Origin: Anaeramoeba flamelloides | Taxonomy: Eukaryota > Metamonada > Anaeramoebidae | NCBI GenBank assembly: GCA_027625915.1 | Contig: JANTQA010000023.1 | Coordinates: forward strand, 10,168,001-10,232,000 | Reading direction: 5' to 3' | Length of the DNA stretch: 64,000 bases | Shown here: piece after piece, positions 11,842 through 23,508 of the stretch | How the letters are laid out: every line of letters begins with the position of its first letter | How positions within the stretch are numbered: the first letter of the stretch is position 1 | Program-made: the position numbers and the translations under genes | Notes under the pieces: model-generated | Seen by the model: the letters and a program-made list of their open reading frames with translations, nothing else | Databases searched by the model: none | What the model was told of the DNA's origin: nothing

Positions 11842-14800
11842 TTAATCCAGAAACTTATCGAAAGTAAAAAGAGAATCTGCCAATTTTTTAGGATACAAAT
11901 GTATTTCTGAACGGAAATTAAATAAAAGTTTTAAAGGTATTTTATTCGTAAATTTGGATATTGTTCCGTTTTGGTTCTGCAAAATAACTGATATCGATGA
12001 TTTCTTATTTAAATTTAATTGTGTTTTCACCTTATCAATCAAATCATTCAAATTATTTGTTGTATTCAAATCATTTATTTCAAATCTAATACAATTTTTG
12101 TTATTTGAATTTTTATGATAAATTAACTTTAATTTGGAAAAATTTTTATTTGAGGATCTTGCAGAAAAAATTTTTGAATTGTTTTCTTTAATCAAGGCAT
12201 TTTGAGAATATAATTCGGCGTAATTTTTCAATTTTTGAATTATCAAATCATTATTATTTAATAATTGAAAGGTATTTTTCCCCTGTGAATTTTTTAAATA
12301 CAGATTTGCGCCATTTTTCACTAAATACATTGCCAACTTATATTTTTTTTTCAAAATGGCATAATGCAAAGGGGTTTCGTCTTTTGAATCTCTACCATTT
12401 AAATGTATTTCAAAGTCTACTAACAATCGTGTTAGTCTTACATTATGGTTTAAAATGGTTTGATGTACACAGGTTCTACCATTGGTACCATTTTTTGAAT
12501 TTAATTTCGATAATTTATCATATTTGGCAAATAAAGACACAGCTTTATATGAAACGTCAGCATCTTGGATTGAGCAGGCATTAAAAATAGGGAAACAATC
12601 ATTATTGTCCTTAACATCTGTATTAATATTTGACTTTAACAACAATTCAATTAATTCAAGATTGCCATTCCGTAAAGAAATATGCAATGCTGTTTCACCA
12701 GAACTATTTTGTACATCTAAATCAATATTTTGGTTAATTAAAAATCTTGTAATAGCAAGATTTGAATTACTTGTAGAGATATGTATAGGGTATAAATTAT
12801 CTTTAGCAGGAATGCTACAGAGCTTTTTTAATTTGGATGGGAATTTTTCTTGAAGTAATTCAATTATTGGAAATTGGTTATTCTTAATAGCATAATGGAA
12901 AGGATTCATTGATTCAGAATCCAGTTCATTCAGATATTTTGTAAAATTTAATAAAAATAATGAGATTTTTTCAAATTTATTAATATATTTGTTTTTATTG
13001 ATATTTTGATTTTCATTTTGATTTTCATTTTTATTTTCATTTTGATTTTGATTTTGATTTTCATTTTCATTTTCATTTTCATTTTCATTTTTATTTTTAT
13101 TTTTATTTTCATTTTGATTACCGCCATTATCGGTATCATTTTGATCATTCTCATTATTATTAATTATCATATTTTGATTTTTTTTTAAAATAAATTGAAT
13201 ATTATTCTTCCTATTCTTAACTTTTTTCTGATTTTTTTCATTTAAAAACCAATTTAATAAATCAAAGTTACCTGTAGAACAAATTAGATGAAAAAAATTT
13301 TGTAGGTTTTTTGAAGTAGTATTTAAATTTGAACCAGACTTTATTAATTTTTTAATAATTTTAATATTTTGGTGTTGTTGAAAAGATAATAATAAAGGTG
13401 TCATTTCATTACTATTTTTTAATTCCAAATTAATTTTATTTTCATTATTGTTATTTAACAATAACTTGATTATTTCATAATTATTTAATTTGATTGCTAA
13501 ATGCAACGCTGTATCGTTACTTTTGGGTAAAGTAATGTTTAAATCGACTTTACATTCAATAAAATATTTGATTATTTCAATTTTGTTTTCTTGGATGGCA
13601 AAAATTAAAGCAGTCATCCCATCCAATTGATTATGGATATGATTTAGATTTAATTTACAATTTTTCAAAGTTTTCAAAGTTTCCAATTGATTTATTTTCA
13701 CTGTTAATAATAATGCACTTAATTTGGTTTTTCTACAAATTTCAATATATAAATGTGGTGCGTTTTCGCATATTAATTTAATAATATCTTGATCAACACT
13801 ATTATTTATTGAAGAATAAAGAATATTTTCTCCATTTTCATTTTTCAACGAACAAATATTGACATTGTATTGAAGTAGGAATTTGATATATTCGTAATCG
13901 TTCATAAAGATTGGTTGGAATATATTTGTTAAATTTAAGAATTGAAAGGTTTCCTTGCATTGCGAGATTTCGTAATCAGCTAACAGTTGCCTTAAAAAGG
14001 ATTCCAACCAAATAAAATGATCTTCGTTTTTATTTTTATGTGAATTGTTCCTTTTTTCAACACCAGTTGAATTTTTTTTCCATCTATTAGATTTTATAGA
14101 ATTAGTCAATTCTTCATTCAGAGTGAGTGTCTTTTCTAATTTGGGGAAGATTATTCTTGGGTAAATATTTTGTAAATTATTTCTCAACTTTATAAAATCG
14201 CCAATCGTTTTTTTAACAGTCCAAATGGAACTAAAACTTCGAACATCAAAGCAAAATAAGTTTAAATTGTTGTTGGTCAAATCATGTGGAATAACGGTAT
14301 ATGTCAAAGTCTTATTTGGTTGGTTCCCATTCACGTGGATCAGTTTTTGTGCCAATGCTCTTGATTGCATGATTGAAATTAATCTTTTCCAATTTTTTTG
14401 CTCTAAATTCAATTTTAATAAAACTAATAATGATTGGTTACCAAATTTTAATTTCATAGAATATCTTTGTTCAACAATTTCATTCTCATTTTTATCGCTG
14501 TTGCTTTTTTCATTTTTTTGTCCATTTTCAATTTCATTTTCATCCTTTTTTTGAATCAAATTCTGTTTCCCACGTTTTTTAGACCTTGTTAAAGGAGTTG
14601 TATTAATACTCGCACTTATCATAGTAATAGGAATGCTCTTATCGAAATTTCTTTTTTTCATTTTTTCTTCAAGCTTGTGTTTTTTTTTTTTGTTAAATTT
14701 GAAATAATGTAAAAAATTTGGCGTTAAAATTAAATATCCCAAAGTAGGCTGCACAAATTTTTTTCCGATAATTTGTACAATACCTGTTTTTAATGGCTTT

Positions 14801-14916
14801 GCTAAAAATTTAACACCAAATGGTGATGTAATTTCTTTCCCACTTACCATTTCAAATTCATTTTTCGTATCAAACCAATAAACAGACAAATCTTGTTTAA
14901 TTAAATCTAAAACACC
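11842..14916 (-). CDS. PH-like / PX / ankyrin-repeat protein (5' exon not found)
   Basis: One exon of about 1,024 codons. The open frame has no upstream ATG, and an acceptor (TATAAAAG before GGTGTT) fits at 14917, so a short first exon lies further right. Approximate residues counted from 14916: 1-180 PH-like fold split by a Lys/Glu/Asn insert; 200-330 PX domain (WTVKKTIGDFIKLRNNL, FPKLEKTL, FIWLESFLRQLL); 340-905 ankyrin repeats (DTALHLAIKLNNYEIIKLLL, GETALHISLRNGNLELIELL, DETPLHYAILKKKYKLAMYL), broken by an Asn/Glu/Lys run near 600-640; 920-1015 a possible ubiquitin-like or DCX-like fold. PX and PH domains bind phosphoinositides, so a membrane scaffold or trafficking role is likely. No ArfGAP, GEF or kinase catalytic domain is visible. 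Domain calls for PX and ankyrin are firm; PH and the C-terminal fold are tentative. Confidence 0.85.
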   Translation of the reverse strand, partial: GVLDLIKQDLSVYWFDTKNEFEMVSGKEITSPFGVKFLAKPLKTGIVQIIGKKFVQPTLGYLILTPNFLHYFKFNKKKKHKLEEKMKKRNFDKSIPITMISASINTTPLTRSKKRGKQNLIQKKDENEIENGQKNEKSNSDKNENEIVEQRYSMKLKFGNQSLLVLLKLNLEQKNWKRLISIMQSRALAQKLIHVNGNQPNKTLTYTVIPHDLTNNNLNLFCFDVRSFSSIWTVKKTIGDFIKLRNNLQNIYPRIIFPKLEKTLTLNEELTNSIKSNRWKKNSTGVEKRNNSHKNKNEDHFIWLESFLRQLLADYEISQCKETFQFLNLTNIFQPIFMNDYEYIKFLLQYNVNICSLKNENGENILYSSINNSVDQDIIKLICENAPHLYIEICRKTKLSALLLTVKINQLETLKTLKNCKLNLNHIHNQLDGMTALIFAIQENKIEIIKYFIECKVDLNITLPKSNDTALHLAIKLNNYEIIKLLLNNNNENKINLELKNSNEMTPLLLSFQQHQNIKIIKKLIKSGSNLNTTSKNLQNFFHLICSTGNFDLLNWFLNEKNQKKVKNRKNNIQFILKKNQNMIINNNENDQNDTDNGGNQNENKNKNKNENENENENENQNQNQNENKNENQNENQNINKNKYINKFEKISLFLLNFTKYLNELDSESMNPFHYAIKNNQFPIIELLQEKFPSKLKKLCSIPAKDNLYPIHISTSNSNLAITRFLINQNIDLDVQNSSGETALHISLRNGNLELIELLLKSNINTDVKDNNDCFPIFNACSIQDADVSYKAVSLFAKYDKLSKLNSKNGTNGRTCVHQTILNHNVRLTRLLVDFEIHLNGRDSKDETPLHYAILKKKYKLAMYLVKNGANLYLKNSQGKNTFQLLNNNDLIIQKLKNYAELYSQNALIKENNSKIFSARSSNKNFSKLKLIYHKNSNNKNCIRFEINDLNTTNNLNDLIDKVKTQLNLNKKSSISVILQNQNGTISKFTNKIPLKLLFNFRSEIHLYPKKLADSLFTFDKFLD

Positions 14917-14922
14917 CTTTTA

Positions 14923-14933
14923 TATATTTATAT

Positions 14934-14964
<31 letters not shown>

Positions 14965-14978
14965 TTTTTTTTTTTTTG
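14923..14978. repeat. TTTA microsatellite followed by T and G runs
   Basis: About ten TTTA units, then a long T run and nine G. It lies just upstream of the acceptor of the ankyrin gene exon, read on the minus strand. Confidence 0.9.
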
Positions 14979-15059
14979 GGGGGGGATAATAGAATAGTAT
15001 ATTGATTAGAATAAAAAAATAATCGTTAGTTAAATTAATAATCTAAAATCAAAATTTAA

Positions 15060-15190
15060 GAAAATTAAATTAAATTTAAAATGCTCTCAATATCTGTTTT
15101 TATTCATCCACTCTTTAAATTAGAAGTTGTTAATTTAGTTAATTCAAAATTTTCTCTTTACCAGATTGAGTGTTTAAACACTAAATCTTA
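15060..15190 (+). repeat. Dispersed 120-bp repeat (N family), copy 1
   Basis: Core CTCTTTAAATTAGAAGTTGT, then TTCTCTTTACCAGATTGAG. Related copies are at 16355-16495, 39936-40045 (inverted), 57700-57830 (inverted) and 63850-63985. With 16355-16495 it brackets a LINE fragment in direct orientation. Confidence 0.5.
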
Positions 15191-15489
15191 ACGATATAAC
15201 TTTATAAAAAAATTCAAATTTTTGACACAGTTCGGAATGTTGGAAGAATAACAATAATACAATTTCATTCAATTTTTAACAATAATATTGATTTTTACAA
15301 ATTATTTATTTGATTTTTTGTCTTTTTTGTTTTTTTTTTTCATTTCCTTTTTTCCATTTATATATCTGTTACCTGAGATCCGGAAAAAATCTTGATAATG
15401 GTTGATAGAAAGTTTGTGTTGAGTTTGTTAAATAGAAAAATCACATATAATTATTTGATCTGTATCTTAAAATTTGATTGATCAATAAT

Positions 15490-16215
15490 TGTTCATGAAA
15501 TTTTGGAAGATTTACAAATGCATTTTTTTTTCCCTACCTACGGGTATTCTCAAATGGGAAACCAGGTTAGACCCCACTCAGCATATGATCCTAAAAAGGA
15601 AAGATAATTTCATAAAGAAATTAAAACACCAAAATCTGGATCAACTAGCCGAAGACATATCATTGGATGGAATAGAGGTATTGATTGGGAAAACATGGGG
15701 AAAATTGAAATAAAGAAAAAACTACATCAATTTCAGATAAAATCATTACAAGAAAAAGCCAATTCAACAAAAGGAGACTAAAACAGGAAACTAAAGAAAT
15801 GCCTAAAGATTGGCCAGCTTCCAGAAAACTTCAAAGAAAAACAGCCCTACTTAAACTGGAAATCATCAACTATAATTTTCAAACTCAAATCTTTCTGTAA
15901 TGAGTTGAATAGATTCACATATAGATGGGGGAAAGGGAGTAAATTACAAATTATGCTAATTTTGCTGTAACAAAAAAATTGATGGCATAGACCACTTTAT
16001 TTGGGACTGTGAAAAATATGAGAGAACCAGGAAACACTGGAAAAAACAAATCAAAAAAGTCGAAAGTTTTGACTTTAACATAATAGTCAAAAAAAAGACA
16101 CAAATGAATTATTGTGGAAAATGAAAATAAAAGAAATCCATGAAATCACCATAGAATATCTTCTGACCAACATGAATCAATACACAATTAGGAAAAAGGG
16201 GTTCGAGACAAAATA
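15490..16215 (+). mobile_element. Decayed LINE fragment (3' part of the RT-side ORF)
   Basis: Three successive frames carry pieces of one protein: WETRLDPTQHMILKRKDNF, then FCNELNRFTYRWGK, then GIDHFIWDCEKYERTRKHW. The last is the His/Cys zinc-knuckle-like segment (zf-RVT type) found after the reverse transcriptase of some non-LTR retrotransposons. Frameshifts and stops break the frame, so it is dead. The region ends near GGGGTTCGAGACAAAATAAA. The same zinc segment recurs at 22895-23140. Confidence 0.65.
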
Positions 16216-16354
16216 AAATATATCGGCAAATTCATTTAAATCAGAAAACTTCAGGTTTCTCAAAACAATTATTTTAAACTTTTTTATCTTTTCCACTCTT
16301 CATTCTTTTCTTTCTATCTTTTTTTGTTCATCACTTCTTCATTTTTTATTTTTT

Positions 16355-16495
16355 TCTCTTTTTTTAGAAAACTAAATTAAAATTCATATATTTCTGATGA
16401 CTGTATCTATCTATATACTCTTTGAATCCGAAGTCTCAAATTTAGTGACTACAAAATATTCTCTTTACCAGATTAAATGAATTTTTATTTAACCA
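16355..16495 (+). repeat. Dispersed 120-bp repeat (N family), copy 2
   Basis: Reads AACTAAATTAAAATTCATAT, then CTGATGACTGTATCTATC and CTCTTTGAATCCGAAGTCTC. It matches the reverse complement of 39936-40045 along about 120 bp. Confidence 0.6.
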
Positions 16496-16743
16496 TTAAC
16501 AATGAATCCTATACATTTTTCTGTTATGCTCTCTCAAAAATTTTTAACAAGGAATTTTTTTTTATTTTGATTGGTAATGATTTCTTTTTACGTTTTTTAG
16601 GAAATTGTAAATTTAAAAATAATTTTTTACATTTCAATTAGTCAATGGTTTTGGTTTAGTATTTCTGATAAAAGTTATTTAATAAAAATTTTTTGTTCAA
16701 AAATTTAATTTTGGTATGTGAAAAATTATGATTTTTAGTTGGG

Positions 16744-17172
16744 TTAAGGATTATCTCAAATAAGGCCCCCACGAGGGGTGTATGGGTCAAAACATTACTG
16801 AAATAAGCGCCTTTTCTCTTTAGATACAGAAGAACTATTGAATTTCAATTTTTTAGGAATTGGAAAATCTACCTGATCAGATTCTTAATAGTAAATTGGT
16901 AGTGAAAACCTAAACCCTTTCCTTTTTGTTCTAAGACAAGTATTGTCTAGTTTCCAATAAAAACCTCTAAAAAAAGCGAGTTACAACAAAAAGGGTTGGG
17001 TTGTAGTTTCTACTACGATCTTCTAATTAAGAATTTGATCAGGCAAAAATTACTTTACCTAAATTTTTTGAAATATAATAAATCTTCTGGATCTAAAGAG
17101 ATAAAGAGTCCAATTCACTGATTTTTTGACCCATACATCCCTCTTGGAGGCCTTATTTGAGATAATCCTTAA
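16744..17172. mobile_element. TTAA-bounded element with 48-bp TIRs
   Basis: Left end TTAAGGATTATCTCAAATAA followed by GGCCCCCACGAGGGGTGTAT; the right end repeats this inverted and closes GATAATCCTTAA. Core is non-coding. The ends are related to, but distinct from, the GGGATTAG family. The two arms are highly similar, which suggests a fairly recent element. Confidence 0.8.
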
Positions 17173-19224
17173 TACACTTGAATTTTTAGAGAAAAATAAA
17201 AAATCATTAATTAATGTAATAATATCATAGTAAACTATTTATTGACAATATAGAAACTCAAAATATTATCAATAAATAAATTTTTATTTAGAATTGTAAT
17301 TGTCACAATATTATCTTTGATAAATAGTAATTAATGATAAAAACACTCAAAGGTGAATATGTATATATTCTTTTAATTTTTTATTCCTTTATTTCACTAA
17401 TAAAAACATTATTTTTATAACATGTGACAAATATGTTATATAGAAGTGTTATAAATGTCAAAAGGGTGATAACAAATTTCGATTGAAATTCATTAAAATA
17501 TAAATAAAATCATCTGTAACATCTTATAAAAAAATCAACACATTTATAACCTTTTTTTTTTTCGCATTAAAAGGTGTTTTTAAATTTTTGTAAAATGTGA
17601 TATTGATGTTAGGAAAGATAAAAAATGTTATATAATGTGCTATCAATTTTGGATATTTAAAAAAAAAAGAAAAGAAATTACATAATACAGCTTGTTAAAA
17701 TTGTTTCACCTGAAAATTTGATTATAAAACTGTTTTAAATTGTAAAAATGGCATTAAAAAAATTTTTTTTAAACAAATTTATATTAAATATTTTCAGTTT
17801 TATTTTTTTTTTAAATATCCAAAATTATAGCTGTTATAATAACAGTATTATTATATTTTTATGAAAGAATTCTAATATAAACAAGATTTTTGTTCTCAGA
17901 GATGTTGTATGATCGTTGTAAAATAATATTTTTAATATGTTTTACAAGCTTATATCCGGAAAGAATGGGACAAATACAATAATGAATACCCCAAATCAGA
18001 AAAAGAGCCCAAAAAATAAAATAGAGAAGGATTTTTCTTTTTTATATTGTTTACTTTTCCAAATACCCTTTTTTTTAATTTGTTTGTGTTCCTCTAATTT
18101 TATTTTATTCAGTGTTTGGGGTGGGTGGGGGGGGGGATAAAAAAAAATAATTATAAGAATTGTTAAACTTTTCCTTCATTAGATCTTAAACAAACTTAAC
18201 TGAACCAACTAAACTGGAGAGAGTTGAATGGTGATTTCAGGGTAATCTAACAAGCCGGTATCTTGACTTGGATTTTGTAAAAACAATATTTATGAAACTT
18301 GCAAAAAAAGAAAAAGAAAATAACCCATCTCAACTTTTTGTTAAAATTAGTGACATTATGGTTATATTATAGCGAAATATTAAAAAATTGGTCGTTCAGT
18401 TTAATTTTGATTAGAGTTAAGTAAATGATTTAACCGAAGAAAACTAAATACAGAATGTTTGAAGGGTTAGTAATATCCCAATCATATTTATCCAGAGTAA
18501 TGTCTAATTATATAATATCCATGTACTATTATTTACCTGAAATTATTGATATTGTTGATGTAAAGTGTTCAATCAATTTCCAACCAAATCAAAAACAAAA
18601 TATAATAATCTTTTGATCTGATCCTTGATTGAATCAAGTATTTTTTTTTTTTGAAGAGCATTTTGTTAATAAATCAAAAATTTTTATAATTTAAAAAGCG
18701 GTTTTAAATTATCATAAAATGTCTCAACTATTAAATCGCGATTATTTTTTAATCCCGAAAAATTAGACAATTTAAAACAATTTTTAAACATTTATCGCGA
18801 TTCTATTATATATTATCGCGATAATATTGAATGTCCTGATTTACTTAAAAAGTGAACTTTTTTAAACTATATTACAAATTCGAATATAAATGGTCAATTA
18901 TTATAATAGTTCTTAATAGATGAATTGAGAAATTTTTTGTTTATATTAGCTATAAATATACTTTGATCATTTTTCCGAAATAATGTGATATGTATTAAGA
19001 AATTGGTAAAAAAAAATCTGAAATTTTCTAAAAAGCCAAATTGTATGAAATTCGCCTTAAAATAATCAAATACTTGAAAATAATATGATTAATAATAATT
19101 TAGAAAAGATCAAACAAATTTTATTTCATTAATTTGTTTTGAAAAAAATTTTTTAAAATTGAAAATAAATATGATTACAATATAAAAATAAATCATTATT
19201 ATAATAATAAATGAAAAATATTAC

Positions 19225-20739
19225 CTTCTCACGGGAATTAAAAAATTGGCGAAGGGCAACAAGATCTTTTAAAAAATCTCCTGTATCAATCTCTAAATTA
19301 CTAAATTTTAAATTTTTTTGTTTTTTCAAAATTTTTTGTATTTCATCAAGATTTTTTAATGATAAATTTTTATTTTGAATATTTGCTTCCTATTTTTTAT
19401 TTTTTTCAAAAAAATATAAAAAAAAATTTAAAAATAAAGATTTTAAAAACAAGAGAAATTATTATGGTAATAAGAATTTTTTAATATAAAACATTAATAT
19501 AACCCAACATTAAGAAAGAAGAAAGAAAAAAAAAAAAAAAAGAATTAGAAGTTTTTAAAAAAATTAGTTTTCAAACTTTAAGAATTATTGCCACACAGAA
19601 TTCAAGATATGATATTATTTCATTTTGTACACTTTCTTTTAAACTTAGAAGATGTTTAACAACATAAGATCCTGAGTCTTGCATTTGTATTTTTATACTT
19701 TCCAGAACACCCATATTTCTTTGAATTCTTTCCAATTTGCCATTTGTTTTGAGAAGAAATCCCATTTTTACTAAATATTGAGTATTCATATCAACAATAA
19801 AATCCATTATATTTCTGTTAAAAATATGAAATTTCATAATTCTTTGTTTGAAATGATAATTAAGTGGATATTGATAATTTAAAGTTAATAAATTCTGTTC
19901 TTTTTTTGGATTCTTATTTTCTTGTGTTTCGTTTTTTTTATTATTAGAATTTAAATTTTTTATTTCATTTTTAATTTCATTATTTTGATTATTATTGGGA
20001 GTGGTGTTGTTGGTGTTGTCTTTGGTGTTGTTGGTGTTGTTGGTGTTGTTAGTGTTATTGGTGTTGTTGGTGTTGTTGATTTTGTCATTATTATTTTTAT
20101 TATTATTATTGTTATTATTATTATTAATGTTTTTATTCTTACTGTTGCTCTTTTTTAAGATTTTTTTTGATTTTTTTGGAGATAATCTATTTCCATTAAC
20201 AGGCTTTATGTTATCTTTCGGAAATGAAGATCTACTTGATTTCGAATTTTCAGAATTTTTTTTTAAAATTTGAGTTTCATCAAATTCGTTAATAAAATTT
20301 TCATCATCTTCAAAGAAATTATCTAGGTCAGAAGACGAGATAATACTATAAGTAGACGTTTCTGATTTTTTTGATTGTGTAATATTACCCCCACTCTCTT
20401 TTTCTTCACTTTTCCTCGCTAATTTTCTCTCACTCTTTTCTTTTTCTTTCAAAAATGAATCAACAAGATTCTCTGTATCAGTTAAATTTTGTAAATTTAA
20501 AATATTTTTTTTTTTCTCATTGGAACTCTTTTCTTGTTTTATCTTATTTTCTTTAATTATTACATCTTTTTGATCTGTTAATTCATAATTATTTTCATCT
20601 TGGAAATTAAAGTTTTTTAATAGTTTGGATGTTTCTTGATCAGATAGTAATAATTGAAATCTTGGCAATGCTAAATCGCGCTTTAAGACCTTAATTAATA
20701 AACTTCGTTTTTTTAATTTTTTTAATTTGTGATTGTTTA
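19225..20739 (-). CDS. Unknown Asn/Thr-rich multi-exon protein (partial)
   Basis: Exon A runs 20739 to 19577 after an acceptor (AAAATAG) and opens with Lys-rich sequence, then LKRDLALPRFQLLLSDQETS. Exon B, 19389 to 19225, is joined in phase 0 across a 187-bp intron (ILK/EANIQNKNLSLKNL) and ends at a GTAATA donor after NSREK. A possible last exon is 18297 to 18247 (FHKYCFYKIQVKIPAC, stop), in the right phase but weak. No start exon was found. The first third is Ser/Glu/Lys-rich and probably disordered, followed by Asn and Asn-Asn-Thr repeats encoded at 19995-20150. The end (about 150 residues) looks helical and globular (LVKMGFLLKTNGKLERIQ, HLLSLKESVQNEIISYL). I do not recognise the family; a formin-type armadillo region was considered but lacks support. 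Confidence 0.7.
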
Positions 20740-21360
20740 CTATTTTTTATTTTTTTTTTTTTTTATTGTTTTTTGTGTATTAAGATAATATAGATTTAAA
20801 TAATTATTTTCAATAAATTCAAAAGAAATCAAATGGAAAAATAAAAATACTTATTGATTGAATATTGTAAATTTAAAGTCAAATACCCTTATAAATGAGA
20901 ATGAATATTTATTTAATTCCAAAGTAAAGATCCCTTTTAAAATTCAAGCATCTTTATCACCAATTTTTTTTTTTTTTTTTCAAAAAAGTCAAGAATACAT
21001 ACTCAAAATAAATGATAAAAATGTTTTTAAAAATGTTAAAAAAATATATGAATACAATATTTTTATTTTTTTGATTTTCATAAAAATAGAATAAACTATT
21101 AGGTTTTTTTATTGTAGAGTGTAACCCTATTTTTTAAATTTTCCTTGTATTATTGACCATTTTAAAGAGAATATGAACTATTTGAAAGTAGTCATTTCAT
21201 TTCCAAAACGGTCATAAAAAAGATAGCCATGAAGTTGAGGGTATTTTCAACTCTAAAGGCAAATTTATTTTTTAGAAAAAACCTTTTTTTGACTTTTTAA
21301 TTTTATTCCGAATGTAAATCTTATTTTTTAAAATAACAAAACCAAATTCCAAAATTTTAA

Positions 21361-21778
21361 TACACGTGTGCAAAAATTCATGTCTTAATATTTTAGGTTT
21401 TTTTTACTAAATTTAGAATTTTTCCAAAAACTATAAAAATTTCCCAATGCGCCCACAAGATGGTGTAGGTTTCTTGTCAAAAAACTTGATGTTTCTAATA
21501 GCAAAAAATTCATTTTAATAAAAGAACAAAAATATTTGGGGTTGAAACAGAAATTTAAAAATCAAAAAAAATTTTCAGAAATCAAAAAACAAAACAACTC
21601 CAAACATTTTTATTTGTTTATTAAATTGAATTTTTTGCTATTGAATACCTTTTTTTTATATACAAGAAACCTACACCATCTTGTGGGCGCATTGGAAAAT
21701 TTTTATAGTTTTTGGAAAAATTCTAAATTTAGTAAAAAAAACATAAAATATTAAGAGATCAGTTTTTGCACATGTGTA
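21361..21778. mobile_element. Foldback-type element with about 125-bp arms
   Basis: Starts TACACGTGTGCAAAAATTC and ends TTTTTGCACATGTGTA. Arms of about 125 bp pair almost perfectly, including ATGCGCCCACAAGATGGTGT against ACACCATCTTGTGGGCGCAT, around a loop of about 170 bp. TA borders fit a Tc1/mariner-like insertion. An open frame at 21536-21754 lies in the loop and one arm and is not a gene. Confidence 0.8.
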
Positions 21779-22894
21779 ATCGTTAAAACTTGTCAAAAAA
21801 TAAACAATACAACAATTTAGATTAAATTGGGAAATAATTTGGATTTTTCAAAATATTTTAATCATTTTTATGTATTTTTTTTTTTTGTTTTCATGTCTTT
21901 TTTCGAATTACGAAATATGTTGAGTTTGATCAGAAAATTTTTTCCAATGATCGATATGTAGGTTCCACCAAGTTAATTTCAATTGAAAAACAACAAATTC
22001 TCTGATTTTTATCTAATATTCTTATCAAAATAAATCTTAAATGTGTAGATTAGAATCATTTTTTCTAATTTGATCGATTTTTTTTTATTCGTTTTTTCAT
22101 TTAATTTTTTTTTTTTCTTTGTTTATTTTTTTTACTTGTTTTTTTTCGAAAAAAAAAAATTTGAAAACTCCAAATTAACTTTAATAAAATTGAATAAATG
22201 TGATTTCTTTTGAAATGAATACGTTTAATATTAAAAAATATTATTGTCAAAAATTTTAATTTCCATTGGAATTTGGGAAATTTTGCACAAAATGCTTCAA
22301 TGAAAGTATCAAGAATTTTTTTTGTACATTTTATTTTTTTGGAAAATTTATAGTTGTGAGATATTTCTTTTATGAATATCATCTCTAATGTGAATTTTAT
22401 TATTTCTCTTAATTAGAAATAATCTTATCTTGGTTTATTTCTTTGAAAATAATTGAATCTTTCATTTTTTTCTGAGCTAACTTTGAGTGAAATGTGATTT
22501 ATTTTTTTTGATCAACATTTATAAATGTTTATTAGAATATTTTTTTTATTGTTTGTTTCGAAATTATATTTTGTTTTAAAGTAAATTCTAAATAAAATAA
22601 ACACTTATACTATATTAAATAGCCCGTAACTTCCCATTTAAGCCTGTAACATAAATTTAACAACGATCACAATAATTACATCTCATAAGATATTAAAGGA
22701 AAACACCAAAAGGATGATAACAATTTTATAAACAAGGAATAGAGTTCTTTAAAGAAATATTTAAATCAGAATTATGACGATATTGAAAGATAAAGTTTGA
22801 ATTTTTTGTACAAAAAAATGGTGAAAAAAGTTGAATGTTTGAATTTTTAAAAAAAAAACATTTTTGAGATATGTAAAAAAGTAAATAATTTAGG

Positions 22895-23195
22895 TATCAT
22901 TGAAGGTGTGGACCGTTTTCTATGGAATTTCTCAGCCTATGAAAATAATCGTAAAATCTGGATATCTGAATTAAAAAAAATTAATATATCTAATATATTA
23001 AAAAATAATAATATTTTCAAAATTAATATAAAAAAAGATTCATCAAGTTTATTAGCCTTAGTGGATAATAAACTTATCTTTGAGTATTTAATAAGATTCC
23101 TAAATAAAAATTTAGGAATCCGGGTACACAAGAGGGGCTAATAACTCCTCCCTTAAATAATAATAAAAAAATAAAAAAATAAAAAAAAAAAACAT
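22895..23195 (+). mobile_element. LINE 3' end with terminal tail
   Basis: Open frame 22905-23141 encodes FLWNFSAYENNRKIW and ends NKNLGIRVHKRG. It parallels the HFIWDCEKYERTRKHW segment at 15960-16060, so it is the end of the same kind of LINE ORF; the His and Cys of the knuckle are lost here. The stop is followed by ACTCCTCCCTTAAATAATAA and an A-rich run, taken as the 3' UTR and tail. The UTR word recurs at 60632-60660. Confidence 0.6.
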
Positions 23196-23508
23196 TTTTT
23201 TTTCACAATATTTATAATTATTATGAACTATTTGAAACAAAAGAAATAAATATTGTGAAAGTATTTACAATAATTCAAGATCTAACGACAAAGGTTTCTT
23301 TAAATCTGAACCAAGTATTTGGGCACATATTAATTTCAATACAGAAAAAAACAAAGTCTAAAAAAAAATAAAAACATGAACAAAATTTGAGTGGCAGATT
23401 AAAAGTTATCAACAAGAATATTTAGACTTTAGTAAGAATTAAATATTGTTATTTGAATTTTGAATGAGAAACAATTTTCAATTTTATCTTCGATTTGTTT
23501 TTTTAATT

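Larger units (their letters stand above)
14917..19224. other. Repeat-rich interval; may hide 5' exon of the ankyrin gene
   Basis: Contains a TTTA microsatellite with a G run (14923-14978), the dispersed 120-bp repeat twice in direct orientation (15060-15190, 16355-16495), a LINE fragment between them, and a TTAA element (16744-17172). A G-rich run lies at 18117-18136. The missing first exon of the PH/PX/ankyrin gene should be here. A possible last exon of the gene to the right may sit at 18247-18297. Otherwise I see nothing in 17173-19224. Confidence 0.55.

Noticed and set aside
12948-13188. Open frames over the Asn/Glu/Lys repeat
   Set aside because: Ile/Lys/Met or Ile/Phe runs made by the simple repeat within the ankyrin gene.
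16190-16220. GGTTCGA word resembling a tRNA B box
   Set aside because: No A box or cloverleaf can be built around it; it lies in the LINE fragment.
17937-18140. 67-codon frame with some mixed composition (NTPNQKKSPKNKIEKDF)
   Set aside because: Ends in a poly-G tract, no family, no splice partner on the plus strand.
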